DNA from: Piliocolobus tephrosceles
Lineage: Eukaryota > Chordata > Mammalia > Primates > Cercopithecidae
Length of the DNA stretch: 64,000 nt
Assembly (NCBI RefSeq): GCF_002776525.5
Contig: NC_045434.1
Coordinates: 119,762,435-119,826,434, forward strand
Direction of reading: 5' to 3'
The notes under the pieces were generated by a model. The model ran no database searches, had not been told where the DNA came from, and was given only the letters and a program-made list of their open reading frames with translations. The position numbers were made by a program, and so were the translations under genes. This document shows positions 26,801-39,659 of this stretch, piece by piece (position 1 is the first letter of the stretch; each line of letters begins with the position of its first letter).

Positions 26801-28569
26801 CAGTTCCTGTTAGAATAACTTTGGTAAAGGACTCTGCCAAGTCCCTTCTACAGTGAGAATGTCTAGAGCTATAGCAGAAGTGAGATATAGGGAAGAATAC
26901 TGGGCAGATAAAAATCATTGCCACCATAGACATTATTCCCAAGAGGGAAGCTCAGAAATCCTCAGAAAAAAGGACTAAGAAGTCTTAAAAATTAGTAAAA
27001 TTTAGCCAAATCTTAAGCTAAAAGGGTAAAATAATAATAATTTTTAAAAGCAAAGATATCTCAGCAAGAATCAACCTGAAATATAGCCAAGGTATAGTTT
27101 GAAGTGGGGATTATAGAGGAAGTTGAAGCTGAAGTGTCAGGTAAGGGTCAGGTCATGGAAAACCTTGTACACTATGCCCCAAATCAAAGATAATTGATGA
27201 GACTGCATGACTCAAAAATCTAATTTTTAAATTTCCAATTCTGCCTAAGATTTAATGAGCTAATGCACATTATGTCCCTCACAGGCAAAATTTCTTTCTT
27301 AGCAAAACCTACACCTTTGTCATTTATTCACCACCCCCTGCTCTTCCTCCACCGTCCATTTGTCATCAGCTTTGATGGTGTCATATATTTGTATGGTAAC
27401 AAGCTTAGGGCCACACAACAATGGTGGCAACTCAGAGACTTTTCTTCCTGGCAGGGTTTAGCTGCTTCAATCAGTTTTCTCTCAACCATCTCATTTTAGC
27501 TGAGGGCATAAAATTCACCGAGTTTGACAATCCATTCTGCAAGCTCTCACTTGAACTCTATTCATCATTTTATTCAAGGAATTGGCTAGGAAAGAAGTAT
27601 TTCTTGAGGCATGTATAGAGTTGGGGCCTATTATAAATTAAATGGAATTAGTGGGAAAATTAATTTGTTTCAGTTGCATTAGAAATCCACAATTGTGTTT
27701 TATGCATCCTTTCAAACTCAGCCTCCCTCTACCTTACAATTAATATTTTAGAATCTTTATCGCAGAGTGTATACCCATCACAGGAAAACTGTGCCATTCT
27801 TTCTTTTGATATTTTTTTGTTCACATGCCAAACACTGCTGTGTAGCCTTCTCAGGGGAATTCTATTTCAGCTCCAGAAAGTTGTTAACATAAGACTGAGC
27901 CTGTACTGTGACCTTATTATGACAGCTTGTTCAAAACTACAAAAGACAAAGGACAGGAAAAAGTTTAGAAATTGTGTCTGTTACATACACACATAGTCCG
28001 CACAATATGTTAAGTTTGGAAATGGTGGAGACTACAGTCCTAGAAGAAAACCAAAGCAGTCAACCATTCTCTACTCCTTTCAGCCATTTCAATAGTCTGT
28101 AGCTCTTCAGTATCAAAAATAAATCTAACTGTTAAAATGCAGGGAAGGATGGCAACTATTCAGGCAGAAAAGATAGCCTACTAAAATATTTAACCATTTG
28201 AAAACAGAAGCCCAAATAATATAAATACATTTTTAAAACCATATGAAATTTATAAACATTGTTTTAAATGGTGAAAAATTAAAATTAATCAAAATAACCA
28301 ACAAGGAGGAGATAATTATGTGGTACTCAGGAAATGCTTTAGGGTTGCTAAAAATGACACAAATAAAAGTTTACAATCCAGCAATGACACACTTATATGT
28401 AAAAAGTAAAATCAAACATTATATATACAATAGGTTCATATTATATACATAAAATGCATAGAGAAAAGGTTTTAGATGGAATGCAGATACTTTTCATCTT
28501 TTTTCTTTTTCATGTTTCCAGATATTTTTTCATGAGTACTTTTTACAATAACAAATATAAAAAAACTGG
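23825..28569. other. AT-rich intergenic DNA with scattered old repeats
   Basis: A MIR-like piece is at 23,840-24,010 and another in antisense at 25,565-25,760 ('aagtatttactatgtgctaagca'-type block). A short GA run is at 24,291-24,316. The stretches 24,240-24,480 and 28,380-28,570 look like the same class of old LINE 3' end. The frames at 27,263-27,618 are unremarkable. No gene is called. Confidence 0.4.
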
Positions 28570-28758
28570 TAAAACTATATTTGAAGAACAGTTTGTCAAA
28601 ATTTGTTAAAGGTGAAGATGTCCATGTCCTACACCTAATAAGTTTATTCCTGGGTATAAAACCAAAAGAAATCTTTATGACTGAACACAAGCCCACAAGT
28701 ACAAACAGGTTCCTTATAGCATTAACTAGCTGTGAAAGAACAGAGAATAAACTTTGTG
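28570..28758 (+). mobile_element. Old L1 3'-region fragment
   Basis: Blocks 'gttaaaggtgaagatgtcca' and 'attcctgggtataaaacc' correspond to the final part of L1 ORF2. The piece continues after the Alu at 29,043-29,210 ('ctcagaagcataatgttgacc', 'gtacatatagtatgat'). Confidence 0.7.
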
Positions 28759-29042
28759 TTTTTTGTTTTTGTTTTTGTTTTTCTGAGACAGAGTCTTGCT
28801 CTGTCACCCAGGCTGGAGTGCAGCAGCACGATCTCGGTTCATTGCAACCTCCGCCTCTCGAGTTCAAGCAGTTCTGCTGACTCAGTCTCCCGAGTAGCTG
28901 AGGCTACAGGCACGTGCCACCATGCCTGACTAAATTTTGTATTTTTAGTAGAGATACTGTTTCACCATGTTAGCCAGTCTGGTCTCGAACTCCTGGCCTC
29001 CCAGAGTGCTGGAATTACAGGCGTGAGCGAACGTTCCCAGCC
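28759..29042 (-). mobile_element. AluS-like SINE
   Basis: Antisense Alu with a (GTTTTT)n tail and a small internal deletion near 28,995. Perfect 9-bp target duplications 'aaactttgt' lie at 28,749-28,757 and 29,043-29,051. Confidence 0.95.
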
Positions 29043-29210
29043 AAACTTTGTTTATGTAAAACCACACTAAATTCAATAAACCAGAACTGAATGTAGAAAC
29101 ACAGGTAAATCTCAGAAGCATAATGTTGACCAAAAAAAAAAAAAAAAAAAAAAAAGATCAAGTTGAAGAAAGTACATATAGTATGATATCTTAATAAAGT
29201 TTAAGACATC

Positions 29211-29570
29211 TGTATTAGTCCATTTTCACACTACTGATAAAGATGTAACCAAGACTGAGCAATGTACAAAAGAAAGATGTTTAATTGGATTTACAGTTCC
29301 ATGTGGCTGGGGAAGTCTCACAATCATGGTGGAAGGCAAGGAGGAGCAAGTCACATCTTACATGGATGGCGGCAAGCAAAAAAAATGAGAGAGAGCTTGT
29401 GCAGGGGAATGCCTCTTTTTAAAACCATCAGATGTTGTGAGACTTATTAACTATCATGAGATAGCACAGGAAAGACTTGCCCCCATGATTCAATTACCTC
29501 CCACCAGATCCCTCCCAAAACATGGGAATTCAAGATGAGATCTGAGTGGGGATGCAGCCAAACCATATCA
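29211..29570 (-). mobile_element. THE1 (ERVL-MaLR) solo LTR
   Basis: A 360-bp antisense LTR. In its own orientation it begins TGATATGGTTTGGCTGCATC and ends GGACTAATACA. Five-base target-site duplications 'acatc' are present on both sides (29,206-29,210; 29,571-29,575). It sits at the boundary between two old L1 fragments. The 62-codon frame inside is not a gene. Confidence 0.93.
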
Positions 29571-29575
29571 ACATC

Positions 29576-30745
<1,170 letters not shown>

Positions 30746-30777
30746 AATACTTTTTTTAATTACAAAAATAAAACATC

Positions 30778-31165
30778 ACTGTCTTAGCTCCTGCTGCTAT
30801 AACAAATTTCATAGACTAGGTGACTTAAACAAAAAACATTTATTTCTCACATTTCTATAAACTGGGAAGTTCAAGAAAAGGTGCCAGAAGATTTGGTGTC
30901 TAGTGTGGGCCCACCTCCTGACTTAAAGACAGCTACAAAGGCTGTGGCCTCACAAGGTCCCGAGAGAGAGTACTGTCCTCAGTGTCCTCACATGGTCCTG
31001 AGAGAGAGTTCTGGTCTCATCATTCCATTATAAGGACACAAGTTCCATCATGGGCTCCATTTCATGACCTCATCAAAACCTAATAACCTCCCAAAGGCCA
31101 CACCTCCAAATATCATCATACTGGGGATTAGGGCTTCAACATATGGAATTGAGGGGGACATTAAA
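30778..31165. mobile_element. Interspersed repeat, family unassigned
   Basis: Blocks 'cctgctgctataacaaattt', 'gactaggtgacttaaac', 'cacatggtcctgag' and 'aacctcccaaaggccacacc' belong to a common old mammalian repeat. A second copy is at 59,155-59,500. I recognise the family by sight but am not sure of its name. Confidence 0.55.
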
Positions 31166-32504
31166 CATTCAGTCTAAGGCAATCACAAAGAATGCTATAT
31201 ATTGTCTATGCATGTTTATATTTATAGTAAAAGTGAACAATACCAAATTCAAGATGGTGAAAACATCTAGGAGGAAAGGGAAAAGATTAGATCAGGGAGA
31301 GATATATAGACTTCATCTATTGTTTCTATTTTTCTTTAGATTTTTAAAATTGAAAGCAAAATAAAATGGTAAAAATTGGAAAAACTACATGGTGGGAATT
31401 TGGGTCATTACTATATGTACCTCTTGTTTAATATGCTTGAAATATTTCATAATGACAGATAAACTATTTTAATATGGGGATAAAAATTAAATTTTATTAT
31501 TAAAAAGTAGCAAATGTTTATATTATTTTACACATAATAAAATTACCATATTTTTTATACCACAGTTTGTTGTGCACAAGAGCTTAAAAGTAGTTTTACT
31601 TGTGTGTTTAAATGGTCAGAAATGGGAGGAAACAGAAACACATTTGAACACTGAGAGAAAACAAATAGTAAGTTGCAAATTACTAAGTGAAAAAAAAAAT
31701 GAAACTGGGAGTCTGACTAGCTTTCAAGTCTGGAATGTTTAATTACCCAGAAGGCCATATAGGGTGTGTTTGTGGGTACAGACTCTGTACGGTGTTGGTG
31801 CTGTTAGGGATTGAATTATAGCTCTGTTACTTAGTTATGCAACTGTGGGCAACTTACATATTCTGATTAGGTCTCCATGCTTTTGTTTCCTCATTTATCA
31901 ATTGTAGAGAATATGAATAATTACTTCATAAGCTAAATGTGAGAAAAAAATGAGCTAATACATATAAAATTCTTAGAAATGTGGCAACCACCTTTATCAT
32001 TTAGATATTAGCTCAAAGTTCACTGCCTCAGAGAGAACTTACCTGGGAATCCAGTATAAACTCCCATTCACTCTGTATCACATCATCCTGTATTATCTTC
32101 TTTATAACACTAAACATTTTCTCATAGAATTTTGTATGCTTGTTTGTTTATTTTGCATTACTACCCTCCTTCCAATATAATACAAGCTTCATGAATGCAG
32201 GGCCTTTCCGTGTCTTCTTCACCACTGTATTACCAGGACCTGGGTCAGCACCTGGCAAAAAATATTTATTAAATGAAGCATTAGGGGCACACCTCTAACA
32301 GTGAAGGAGTCTTGATAAACTTGAATGTCTATCCTTGGATATTCTTCCAGATGTTGTGAAAGTCAGATATATCAATACAGATTTGGTGAAAAAGCTAACT
32401 CAGCCATAACTCATGTGAAGCCATTCAATGCCTCCTAGACCAGCCGCCCCTTCAACAGAAACAGTTTCTACTCACAGCCACTACTAAAGTAGTAGAACTA
32501 TTAT
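31166..32504. other. Old repeats: MIR and L2 remnants
   Basis: A sense MIR lies at about 31,765-31,990 ('agctctgttacttagttatgc', 'tgtttcctcatttatc'). An L2 3' end lies at about 32,000-32,280 and ends in the typical 'gcacctggcaaaaaatatttattaaatgaa' block, split here by variants. The remainder is AT-rich and unassigned. Confidence 0.6.
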
Positions 32505-33022
32505 AATGTAGGGGTTTGGATCCAGACCCCAAGAGAGGGTTCTTGGATCTCACGCAAGAAGGAACTCAGTGCGAGTCCACAGTGCAAAGTAAAAGCAAGT
32601 TTATTAAAAAGGTAAAGTGGTGAAAGGACAGCTACTCCATAGGCAGAGTGGGGCATTCCCAAAAGTAAGAGGAGGAACACATCTACCCTAGGTACAATGC
32701 TTGTATATACGGGGAGATGTGCTCTGCTACAAGGGTTTGTGATAAAAGATTAATTTTTTTAATTACTATATTTTGCAAGAATCAATATTATTATCTTTAA
32801 AGCAATATTAGGAATGCCTTTGTTTTCAGATATTGGGATATCTGGACACTCCTGTGTCTTGGTCTGTTTAGTAAACATTATTAATTTGTTCCCTTAACCA
32901 TAAACATCTAGAGGCTAGGAATGCCTAACCTGAGAATGCAGCCCAGCAAGTGTCAGCCTCATTTTCCTAGCCCTCACTCAAAATGGAGTCGCTCTGGTTC
33001 AAATGCTTCTGACAGAACTAAC
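32505..33022 (-). mobile_element. Solo LTR of a class I endogenous retrovirus
   Basis: In antisense the element begins near 'TGTCAGAAGCATTTGAACC' and ends near 'CTGGATCCAAACCCCTACA'. An AATAAA polyadenylation signal (plus-strand 'tttatt' at 32,600-32,605) lies close to the 3' end, followed by the U5-like block 'cttgcgtgagatccaagaac'. No internal viral sequence adjoins it. The subfamily is not assigned. Confidence 0.75.
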
Positions 33023-33552
33023 CATCCATGTTGTAACATATGAGCCTGTCTTCCGGCAAAAGCTAATTGGACTAGGAATGAACAAAGGGTGCTCCAAATG
33101 TTAGCTGTGCTTAGGCAATCATATCCTCTCAAGAGAATCTGAACAAAATGCACAGAGACAGTTGTCAAGTAATGGTGGTTTTTGAAGCTAAATGTTCATG
33201 ATGTAGCGACAGAGTCTAGAGACCATGTTGAGCCAGGTACATTAGGAGTAAGCAAAAAAGAGAGATGAACCAGAACATTAGGCAAAGCAGAAATAAGAAA
33301 GACCACATGGTTCTAGAGAGCTAATAAGACTGAATTAACTTCCTGGCTCCCAATTCCACTACAATATAAAATGTGAACTTTGCCTTGGGACCATGAAGAT
33401 CCTCTGCATTGCATGATAAAATTCTGTATTTTGCTAGTGTAAAAGAGTGACTATTTGCAACAAAATAACTTTGACTGGAATGCTATTGAAATTTACATAT
33501 TTTTATTCGAGAGTAAATGTGATCCAAATTTATAGAATCGAGGTGACCTGTT
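33023..33552. other. Unassigned DNA
   Basis: Nothing recognised beyond ordinary composition. Confidence 0.35.
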
Positions 33553-33568
33553 AAGAAACAGTCAATGA

Positions 33569-33794
33569 GCTCACTTGGACTCGGGAAGGGGAACATCACA
33601 CACTGGGGCCTATCATGGGGAGGGGGGAGGGGGGAGGGATTGCATTGGGGAGTTATACCTGATATAAATGATGAATTGATGGGTGCTGACGAGTTGATGG
33701 GTGCAGCACACCAACATGGCACATGTATACATATGTAACCTGCACGTTATGCACATGTACCCTAGAACTTAAAGTATAATAAAAAAAAAAAAAA
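33569..33794 (+). mobile_element. Short 5'-truncated L1PA (3' UTR only)
   Basis: Only the L1 3' end is present, with the G-rich tract and the terminal 'gtaccctagaacttaaagt' block, then a clean poly-A. Perfect 16-bp target-site duplications 'aagaaacagtcaatga' lie at 33,553-33,568 and 33,795-33,810. Perfect duplications and a pure A tail mark a relatively recent insertion. Confidence 0.97.
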
Positions 33795-33810
33795 AAGAAA
33801 CAGTCAATGA

Positions 33811-36800
33811 AGAGTAATCAAGTGTGTAAGCCAAATCAAATCAATATGCAACTCTTACATTATGAATGTACTCATAGAAGGGGGAATCATGGTGAAGTCA
33901 AATGGGCATGAAGGTCCTTAGAAGTGGGTACCATGTCCTCACCTTTTCTAGTCCCTTTACATTACTCAGCAAAGTTGAAATTCTTCCATGTTTTTCCCTT
34001 TTTCTCTTGTATGCCTATTTTTCTATAGGAGATGAGATTTGCTTTGATATTTGTTGCAACAGAAAATCTTAAACCAATGGTACTAGCACAGCACAGCAAT
34101 TATAACTCAAGGTAGTTTCATTCTACTAGTTTGTGTTTCTCTGCCCAACAAAATGGTTAATTTCCAAGAAATGGGATGAGTATAGAGTGTAAATCATTGT
34201 GAGAACTTAAATTTAAAGACATCAACACACTCCTTTAAATATAAAAAGTAAAAGAAGCCTGGAAAATTGCTTCCTTAGAAACTGAGAAAGTAATTCTGGA
34301 AAGTCACAGTCTATTTTCCAAAAGGAATGAAACAGAAAAACAATAGATTTAGCATAAGGATGAAAATGGAATGCCAAGGGCTATTTATTTTAAAGGTACA
34401 GAATATTACGGAATAGTCAATAAAATATGAATGAAAATTGTCTGAGTTTCACTCTGAATCATGCCAATAAAAACTTGGCTGACTGAACATTATTTCCTGT
34501 CATACAGATGTGAAAATGTGGAAGACATACAATAAATTTTTTGTGTGTAAATCTGGACCCTGAGTTCCCAGGAGCATCAGAATTCTTCCCTGACTCAGTT
34601 ATCTCTCTGCTTTCCAGTGCTGTGTTATCCAGAGAACACAAATAATCAACCATTGTTAAGAAAACAACATTTGCTTCATTATGCAGTAGAAAGTGTAAGT
34701 TCTTTCAAAAGCGCTTAAAAATTTAAACATACTAATAAGGTTTGTCTTTTGTCTCAAAAGTGTATGTTATTATAAATTATGACTTTCAGGAACATGACTC
34801 ATTTGAATGAAAAAAAAAAAAAAAAACAGCATACTATATTGAGAGTTTTGAACTGACTCCCATGCCTACCTTGACTGGGTTGATTAGGTACAATGAACTA
34901 GAAGTTCAGGACATACATAGCTTTTTCCAGTATTCAAAAGTTTGTTCCTGATCTCCCAGAGTGCAACAGGCTAAAAAGACAAAATGTTTTTTATATCATC
35001 ACTTACATCCTCAGTAAAATGCCTCAGTAAAATGTATTTAAAACATTCTGGAGAAGAGGTGTTAGGCAAATCCCAAATATGATTGGTACTTAAGCTGAGT
35101 AGAGTAGAAATATTTTAAAGGTTGGAGGCTTTCAATCAAATCTTTGCCCATAAATAATAGAGATGCTTGACTTGCCTTGTAGAAGATAACCAAAGCAAAG
35201 AGTAGCTTTATTTAGAATACAGTAGCTACAGCTTGCTTCAGCAAGTTTTAAAGACTTTCTTCTCCTTTCCATCAAATAACCCCTAAAGTGTCATATTCTT
35301 GTTAGTTTCCCAAGCAAAAGCAAGAAATACTCTATTAAAAATTTTATAGCTGAGTAAACCAAGTCCCAAAGCACAATAAAAAGTACAGCAAAAGGAACAA
35401 TAAGTTTTCACAGTTACTTTATAAAATAAGTTTATTTCAGGTTATTTTCAGGCTATCTTTAAAATAAAAATTGATTTGTGACCAGAATTGATCCAAATTA
35501 GGCTCCCAACCTTTCTCTGTTTAGGCTATTACATTGCTTCATGGGTTGCCTTCAATAGAAAAGTCATAGTTATTCTTCAAAAACCTAAGACTTAATTAGG
35601 TTTTTAAAGGCCTTTTGTGTCTAACCAAAACTATCAGATTATTTTCCTGATAAAAATGTGAACTTGTTGCATTTTGATTTCATTCAGAATCTCTCTCAAT
35701 AGAGGTTATGGGGAGGGAAAGATTCAACTCCTCAATTTTAGCTTCCCAGGAACCAAATGAAGCCAGGCACATTCACTTATGGTCTCTTCTATGCACTGGC
35801 CTTTGTCATAAACCAACTGAATCTTATAACATAATTCCTCAATTAGACAACATCAGTAATTGTAGAAAAAAAAATTGTTTGCTTAATAAAAACTTTCCAA
35901 TTAATTTACATATCAATAGAAGGTATATTTAATCTCAGAAGTTGTGAAGATCTGCATTATAGCCAGGAAGAAGATTTCAGTTCCCAGATTCTCTTAATAA
36001 AAACATTGCCCAGAAGGAGCTCCTAACTCAGAGAACCTGTTAACATCTGTATTATCTTCAAGTACAGATGGTTCAAAATATTAAAAATATAGAAAACTAG
36101 GATATTGTGAAGTGTTGACTCCCTGAAATATTATCAAAGCAACTTTTGATAAGATAAAACTGAGTTTAATTTTACCACGGTAAAGGAAGCCCACTACCTT
36201 AGCAAAGTCATAGTTGTATCTCAGAGAAGAGAGTACAAAGTTAGGATATTTGTGGGGTTTTAGACTCTGGTTTAAGGTGGGTCTTTCAATTCCTGAGCTT
36301 AGTTAAATTTTGTAAAAATGTGTTAGTTTAGTATTGATGTGTCCAAAGACAAGGCTTTTCAGGCAAGTTCAAAGAGTCTTGGGGACTAAACAGTCATTAG
36401 AACCTATCTACTTAAGAGTTAAATAGTTTGATGTTCATTTAAATAAATTCTTCAGGATGTTCCTGGAATAAGCAATAAAGTTACTTTCAACTTTTGTCTT
36501 CCCAGGCAAGAGTTTCTTGGAAATTGGAAACAGTGGAAGAGTAAAGTCACATTAATGTAGACAGAAAGCTGCATAGGTGCAAATGTTTCAGTTCTCAAGG
36601 TCCCTGAAAGCAATAACCATACAATATATTATAGTACTGGGACAAAATATATCAGCTAGGATACGTTCAAGTAAAGCTGGTTGTATAGTAAAGCTTTTCT
36701 TGTAAGACAAGACTCCATCCTTTCCAGATACATAGCCCACATACCTTTTTTGTTCCAAGTAAGAGAACTGCATAACTTTCAATAAAGCTATTTTACTCCA

Positions 36801-37028
36801 AAGATAAATTACTTTCTGAAAATAGGACATATCATTGACTTTCAGCACACTGAGGTGAAGACCTAATGCAATACCATGTGCCAGTCATTGCGGCCAGAAA
36901 GTGTGTGATTTTGTTCTTCCTTAGGTTCACTTCCTATACAGCTCTAGAAATATCAGTAAAGGAAGGTTGGTTATGTTATCTATATAATAGAGTTTTTGCT
37001 TTTTTAGCTTATTTCTGTTCAGGTCAGG
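33811..37028. other. AT-rich intergenic DNA, nothing recognised
   Basis: About 3.2 kb with no interspersed repeat or gene that I can name. Poly-A of 16 at 34,811. Open frames are all under 90 codons and without domains. This is the longest stretch without a recognised mobile element near the provirus. Confidence 0.4.
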
Positions 37029-37132
37029 CACAACATGGTATAGCAATTAAGAGCATAGAGTAGCTGGATCATGTATTCAAATCTTGGCTGTGCTACTTAT
37101 TAGCTGAGTAAAAGCTGAGTTACGTTAGAAAT
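37029..37132 (+). mobile_element. MIR remnant, left genomic flank of the antisense provirus (copy 1)
   Basis: The block 'gtattcaaatcttggctgtg' followed by 'ctacttattagctgag' is the sense MIR core. The retrovirus integrated into it. The last four bases, 'gtta' (37,129-37,132), are the target-site duplication. A second copy of this flank occurs at 48,436-48,535, and the MIR resumes at 49,074. Confidence 0.85.
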
Positions 37133-37701
37133 AAATTTTCAGTGCCATGAAAGAAATAGCACTCAAACATAAATTTAATTTTCTCAGCAAGGCAATTTTA
37201 CTTCTATAGAAGAGTGTGCATCACAGATGCAGCAATGGCAAGAGCACACCTGAACAAGGGAGGGGAAGGGGTTCTTATCCCTAACGCATGTAGCCCCTAC
37301 AGTTGTATCATTCCCCTATTGGCTAGGGTTGGACTGCACAGTCTAAGCTAATTCCAGCTGGCTATTTTAAAGAGAGCAAGGATACGAGCCAGAGTGGCAG
37401 GGAGAGTAGTTTGGCAGGAAGGACAGTTACAGAACAGGTGACTCAGGATGACTCAGGTCAGAGCAGGTGAGCAGGGGTGACTCAGGGTGGAGCAGGTGAT
37501 AGAGGCTAGGAGGAGTTTGTTTACTGAAACTAGGGGCAAGGAGATGAAGATAATGAGGAAGTTAAATTTTAAAATGAAGAGCAAAGAAGAGAGGAGCTGA
37601 ACATGCTGATACACTGGCTCTTTGGAAAGGAACTCAGAACTCATTGTACTTAACAATTTACAGGCTAAAAACCTTTGTAGAGGAATTTGTTATATCCTAC
37701 A
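37133..37701 (-). mobile_element. 3' LTR of antisense class I ERV (tRNA-Pro type)
   Basis: A 569-bp LTR. In its own sense it starts TGTAGGATATAACAAATTCC and ends near 'AAATTTATTTCTAACG'; the terminal base is mutated from A. It is preceded in its own orientation by a polypurine tract. Compared with the copy at 48,536-49,073 it has a 31-bp internal tandem duplication (around 37,461-37,495, 'gactcagg...gagcagg' units), which accounts for the length difference. Divergence between the two copies looks like about a tenth of sites by eye. Confidence 0.92.
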
Positions 37702-37715
37702 ATTTCCCCACTTTC
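37702..37715 (-). promoter_or_regulatory. Polypurine tract of the antisense ERV
   Basis: In antisense this reads GAAAGTGGGGAAAT directly before the LTR start TGTAGG. That is the primer position for plus-strand DNA synthesis in retroviruses, and it fixes provirus orientation and LTR boundary. Confidence 0.9.
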
Positions 37716-37783
37716 AATTTTCTTAGTACTTCCTCTTCAAAATTTTTTTAACATGTCTTGGCTTTGCTGCTCAACTTAATACT

Positions 37784-39560
37784 CTAAAAGAAAAATATTA
37801 TCTGAGTAAGGTGGAGGAGAGTTAAGGAAAGTTTAATAAGTACTGCTTTTATAAGTCTTTGGACTAGCCCAGGGATGCGTGGTATGACACAATACCCAAT
37901 AAGAATGAGTACACCTATTATGGCTGCAAGAGAAGTAAGAATTGAGGCTATGATTTCTTTCCATTTACTGAACCATCTTTCTAGCCACCCTGAGAAAGGG
38001 TTATCAACTTCAGAATTTTTAGCTAACTCATTGGATAACGTGATAAGTCTTTGTAAGGCCCTTGTTATGCTCCCAGTGTGGGCAGTGTTGTTTGGGATAA
38101 AAGTACAACACTGAATTTTAATCATAACACAAACACCACCTTTTTCAGCTAATATATCTAGGGTCGTTCTGTTTTCCCAGGCCATCTGGCTAGTGGGCCC
38201 CAATTGTTCTGCTATCCCTTTGACAGCATCCTTGGTGTAATTAATAAATTGCTGCTTATTATAATAAATGTAATATACCTAATCTATGTTTTTATTAATA
38301 GTCACCTATGAAAATATTGACTTAAATCCTGTAGCTATTTGATCTTGGGCTATTCATCTGGTACTCCTCATGGAACTCCAATAGCATTTATATAAACATG
38401 AGGGTCGAATGCTAGGGCAAAAGGGATGGCCAACTGCACTAGTGCATGAGTGAGTGCTTCTGTAATTACTTGGCAGAGTACCCAGTAATGTCCCCCCACA
38501 ATACCACCACACATCTGCTCAGGGATGAACAAGGGCAGACTGATTGGCAAGCTCTTGAAAAGACTTGGTTTCACTGCACCCTGTTAAGTCTCTAAGGAAT
38601 GCTAACTTTTCCCCTGTCATGAAAAGTACAAGGTGAAGTTAATGTCAGGGGCTGGAGGCTGGATGGCCCTCAGGGGCTGAACCGCAGGGCTTTTGACCTC
38701 AGGGAACAGCAGTGAAAGAATCTTGCATGACTCATTGCCCCAGGCTGTGGGGTTCTGGAAGATAGCTACCATACAGCTCATGCCCAGTCCATGAGAGGAC
38801 CACCCAAGTGGAAAGGGGACTATTTGCATCTCTGGCCTGCCTGTCACACAAGCCTAACAGTTGCTTTTGTTTGGCCTGTGAACAGAATATTTGATCCATT
38901 CCCGCCAAGCATTTGCGTCCTGATACCCTGTTTTAATTGCTATAGTTTGTTTCAAATCTTTAATCTCTATAACAACTACTTTGGTTTTATCATTGGGTAT
39001 ATAACAAGTGAAGGTCTGGTTAGTGAAGAACTTAGGAGAGGGAGAAGGGGGTGTCGGAGGTGAGGAGGCAATTAAGTGTATTTCAAAAGATCCTATGCAG
39101 TCCTTCCCTGAGACGGCTCCTCCTATACCACAGAAACAGCTTAATGAAGGGGAAGAACTCTAGGGAGTAGAGATGGTAATCTGCACTGGATTACATTGCT
39201 TCAGCTGACAATGAGGAGGGGTAACTCCTTTAGTAAAGTGAATAGTTTTAAGAAACTGCAAGTACTAGTTAGGGCCGTCCATCCTTGCTTTTTAGTATTT
39301 TGTAGAGCATTGGACCCACTTCAACAGAGAAGCTTTACTCTAGGAGGACAAGAGTCCCAGTTTATACTGGAATCTTTGTCAAACTCTTCCCAAATTAACT
39401 TATCCCAGTTAACAGATTTCCAGTCTGAGGTGAGCTTGGAAGGATAAAGATACTTTTCTGAAGTGGAGAGTTGCCTCTGGTTTGGCAAATCTCCAAAGGT
39501 CATCACAAGGCAAGCATCAAAAGTAATAGTTTGGGGTGAACTTGACCCAGTTACATTAAT
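37784..39560 (-). pseudogene. env pseudogene of the antisense ERV
   Basis: This is a broken retroviral envelope gene. The transmembrane subunit lies at 37,784-38,280 and keeps one open frame of 140 codons (37,784-38,203). In it I see the GGVC start of a CX6CC motif, an 'FIPNNT' glycosylation site, a heptad-like stretch and a hydrophobic membrane anchor of about 22 residues (ILTSLAAIIGVLILIGYC region). The surface subunit at 38,290-39,560 is spread over several frames; short recognisable pieces include 'LVQLAIPFALAF' and 'CMVAIFQNPTAW'. The CX6CC/FIPNNT arrangement resembles the ERVV (HERV-V) group of gammaretrovirus-like envelopes, from memory. Frameshifts and stops separate the pieces, so no complete envelope can be made. 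Confidence 0.85.
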
Positions 39561-39659
39561 AACGAGAGGACTAGCAATGGAAGGGGAGAAGAAAGAGATG
39601 CAATATGAGAGGCTCAAACCCGTTTTAGCTTTAGCTTGGTTGGAGTTGACCCTGGAATA

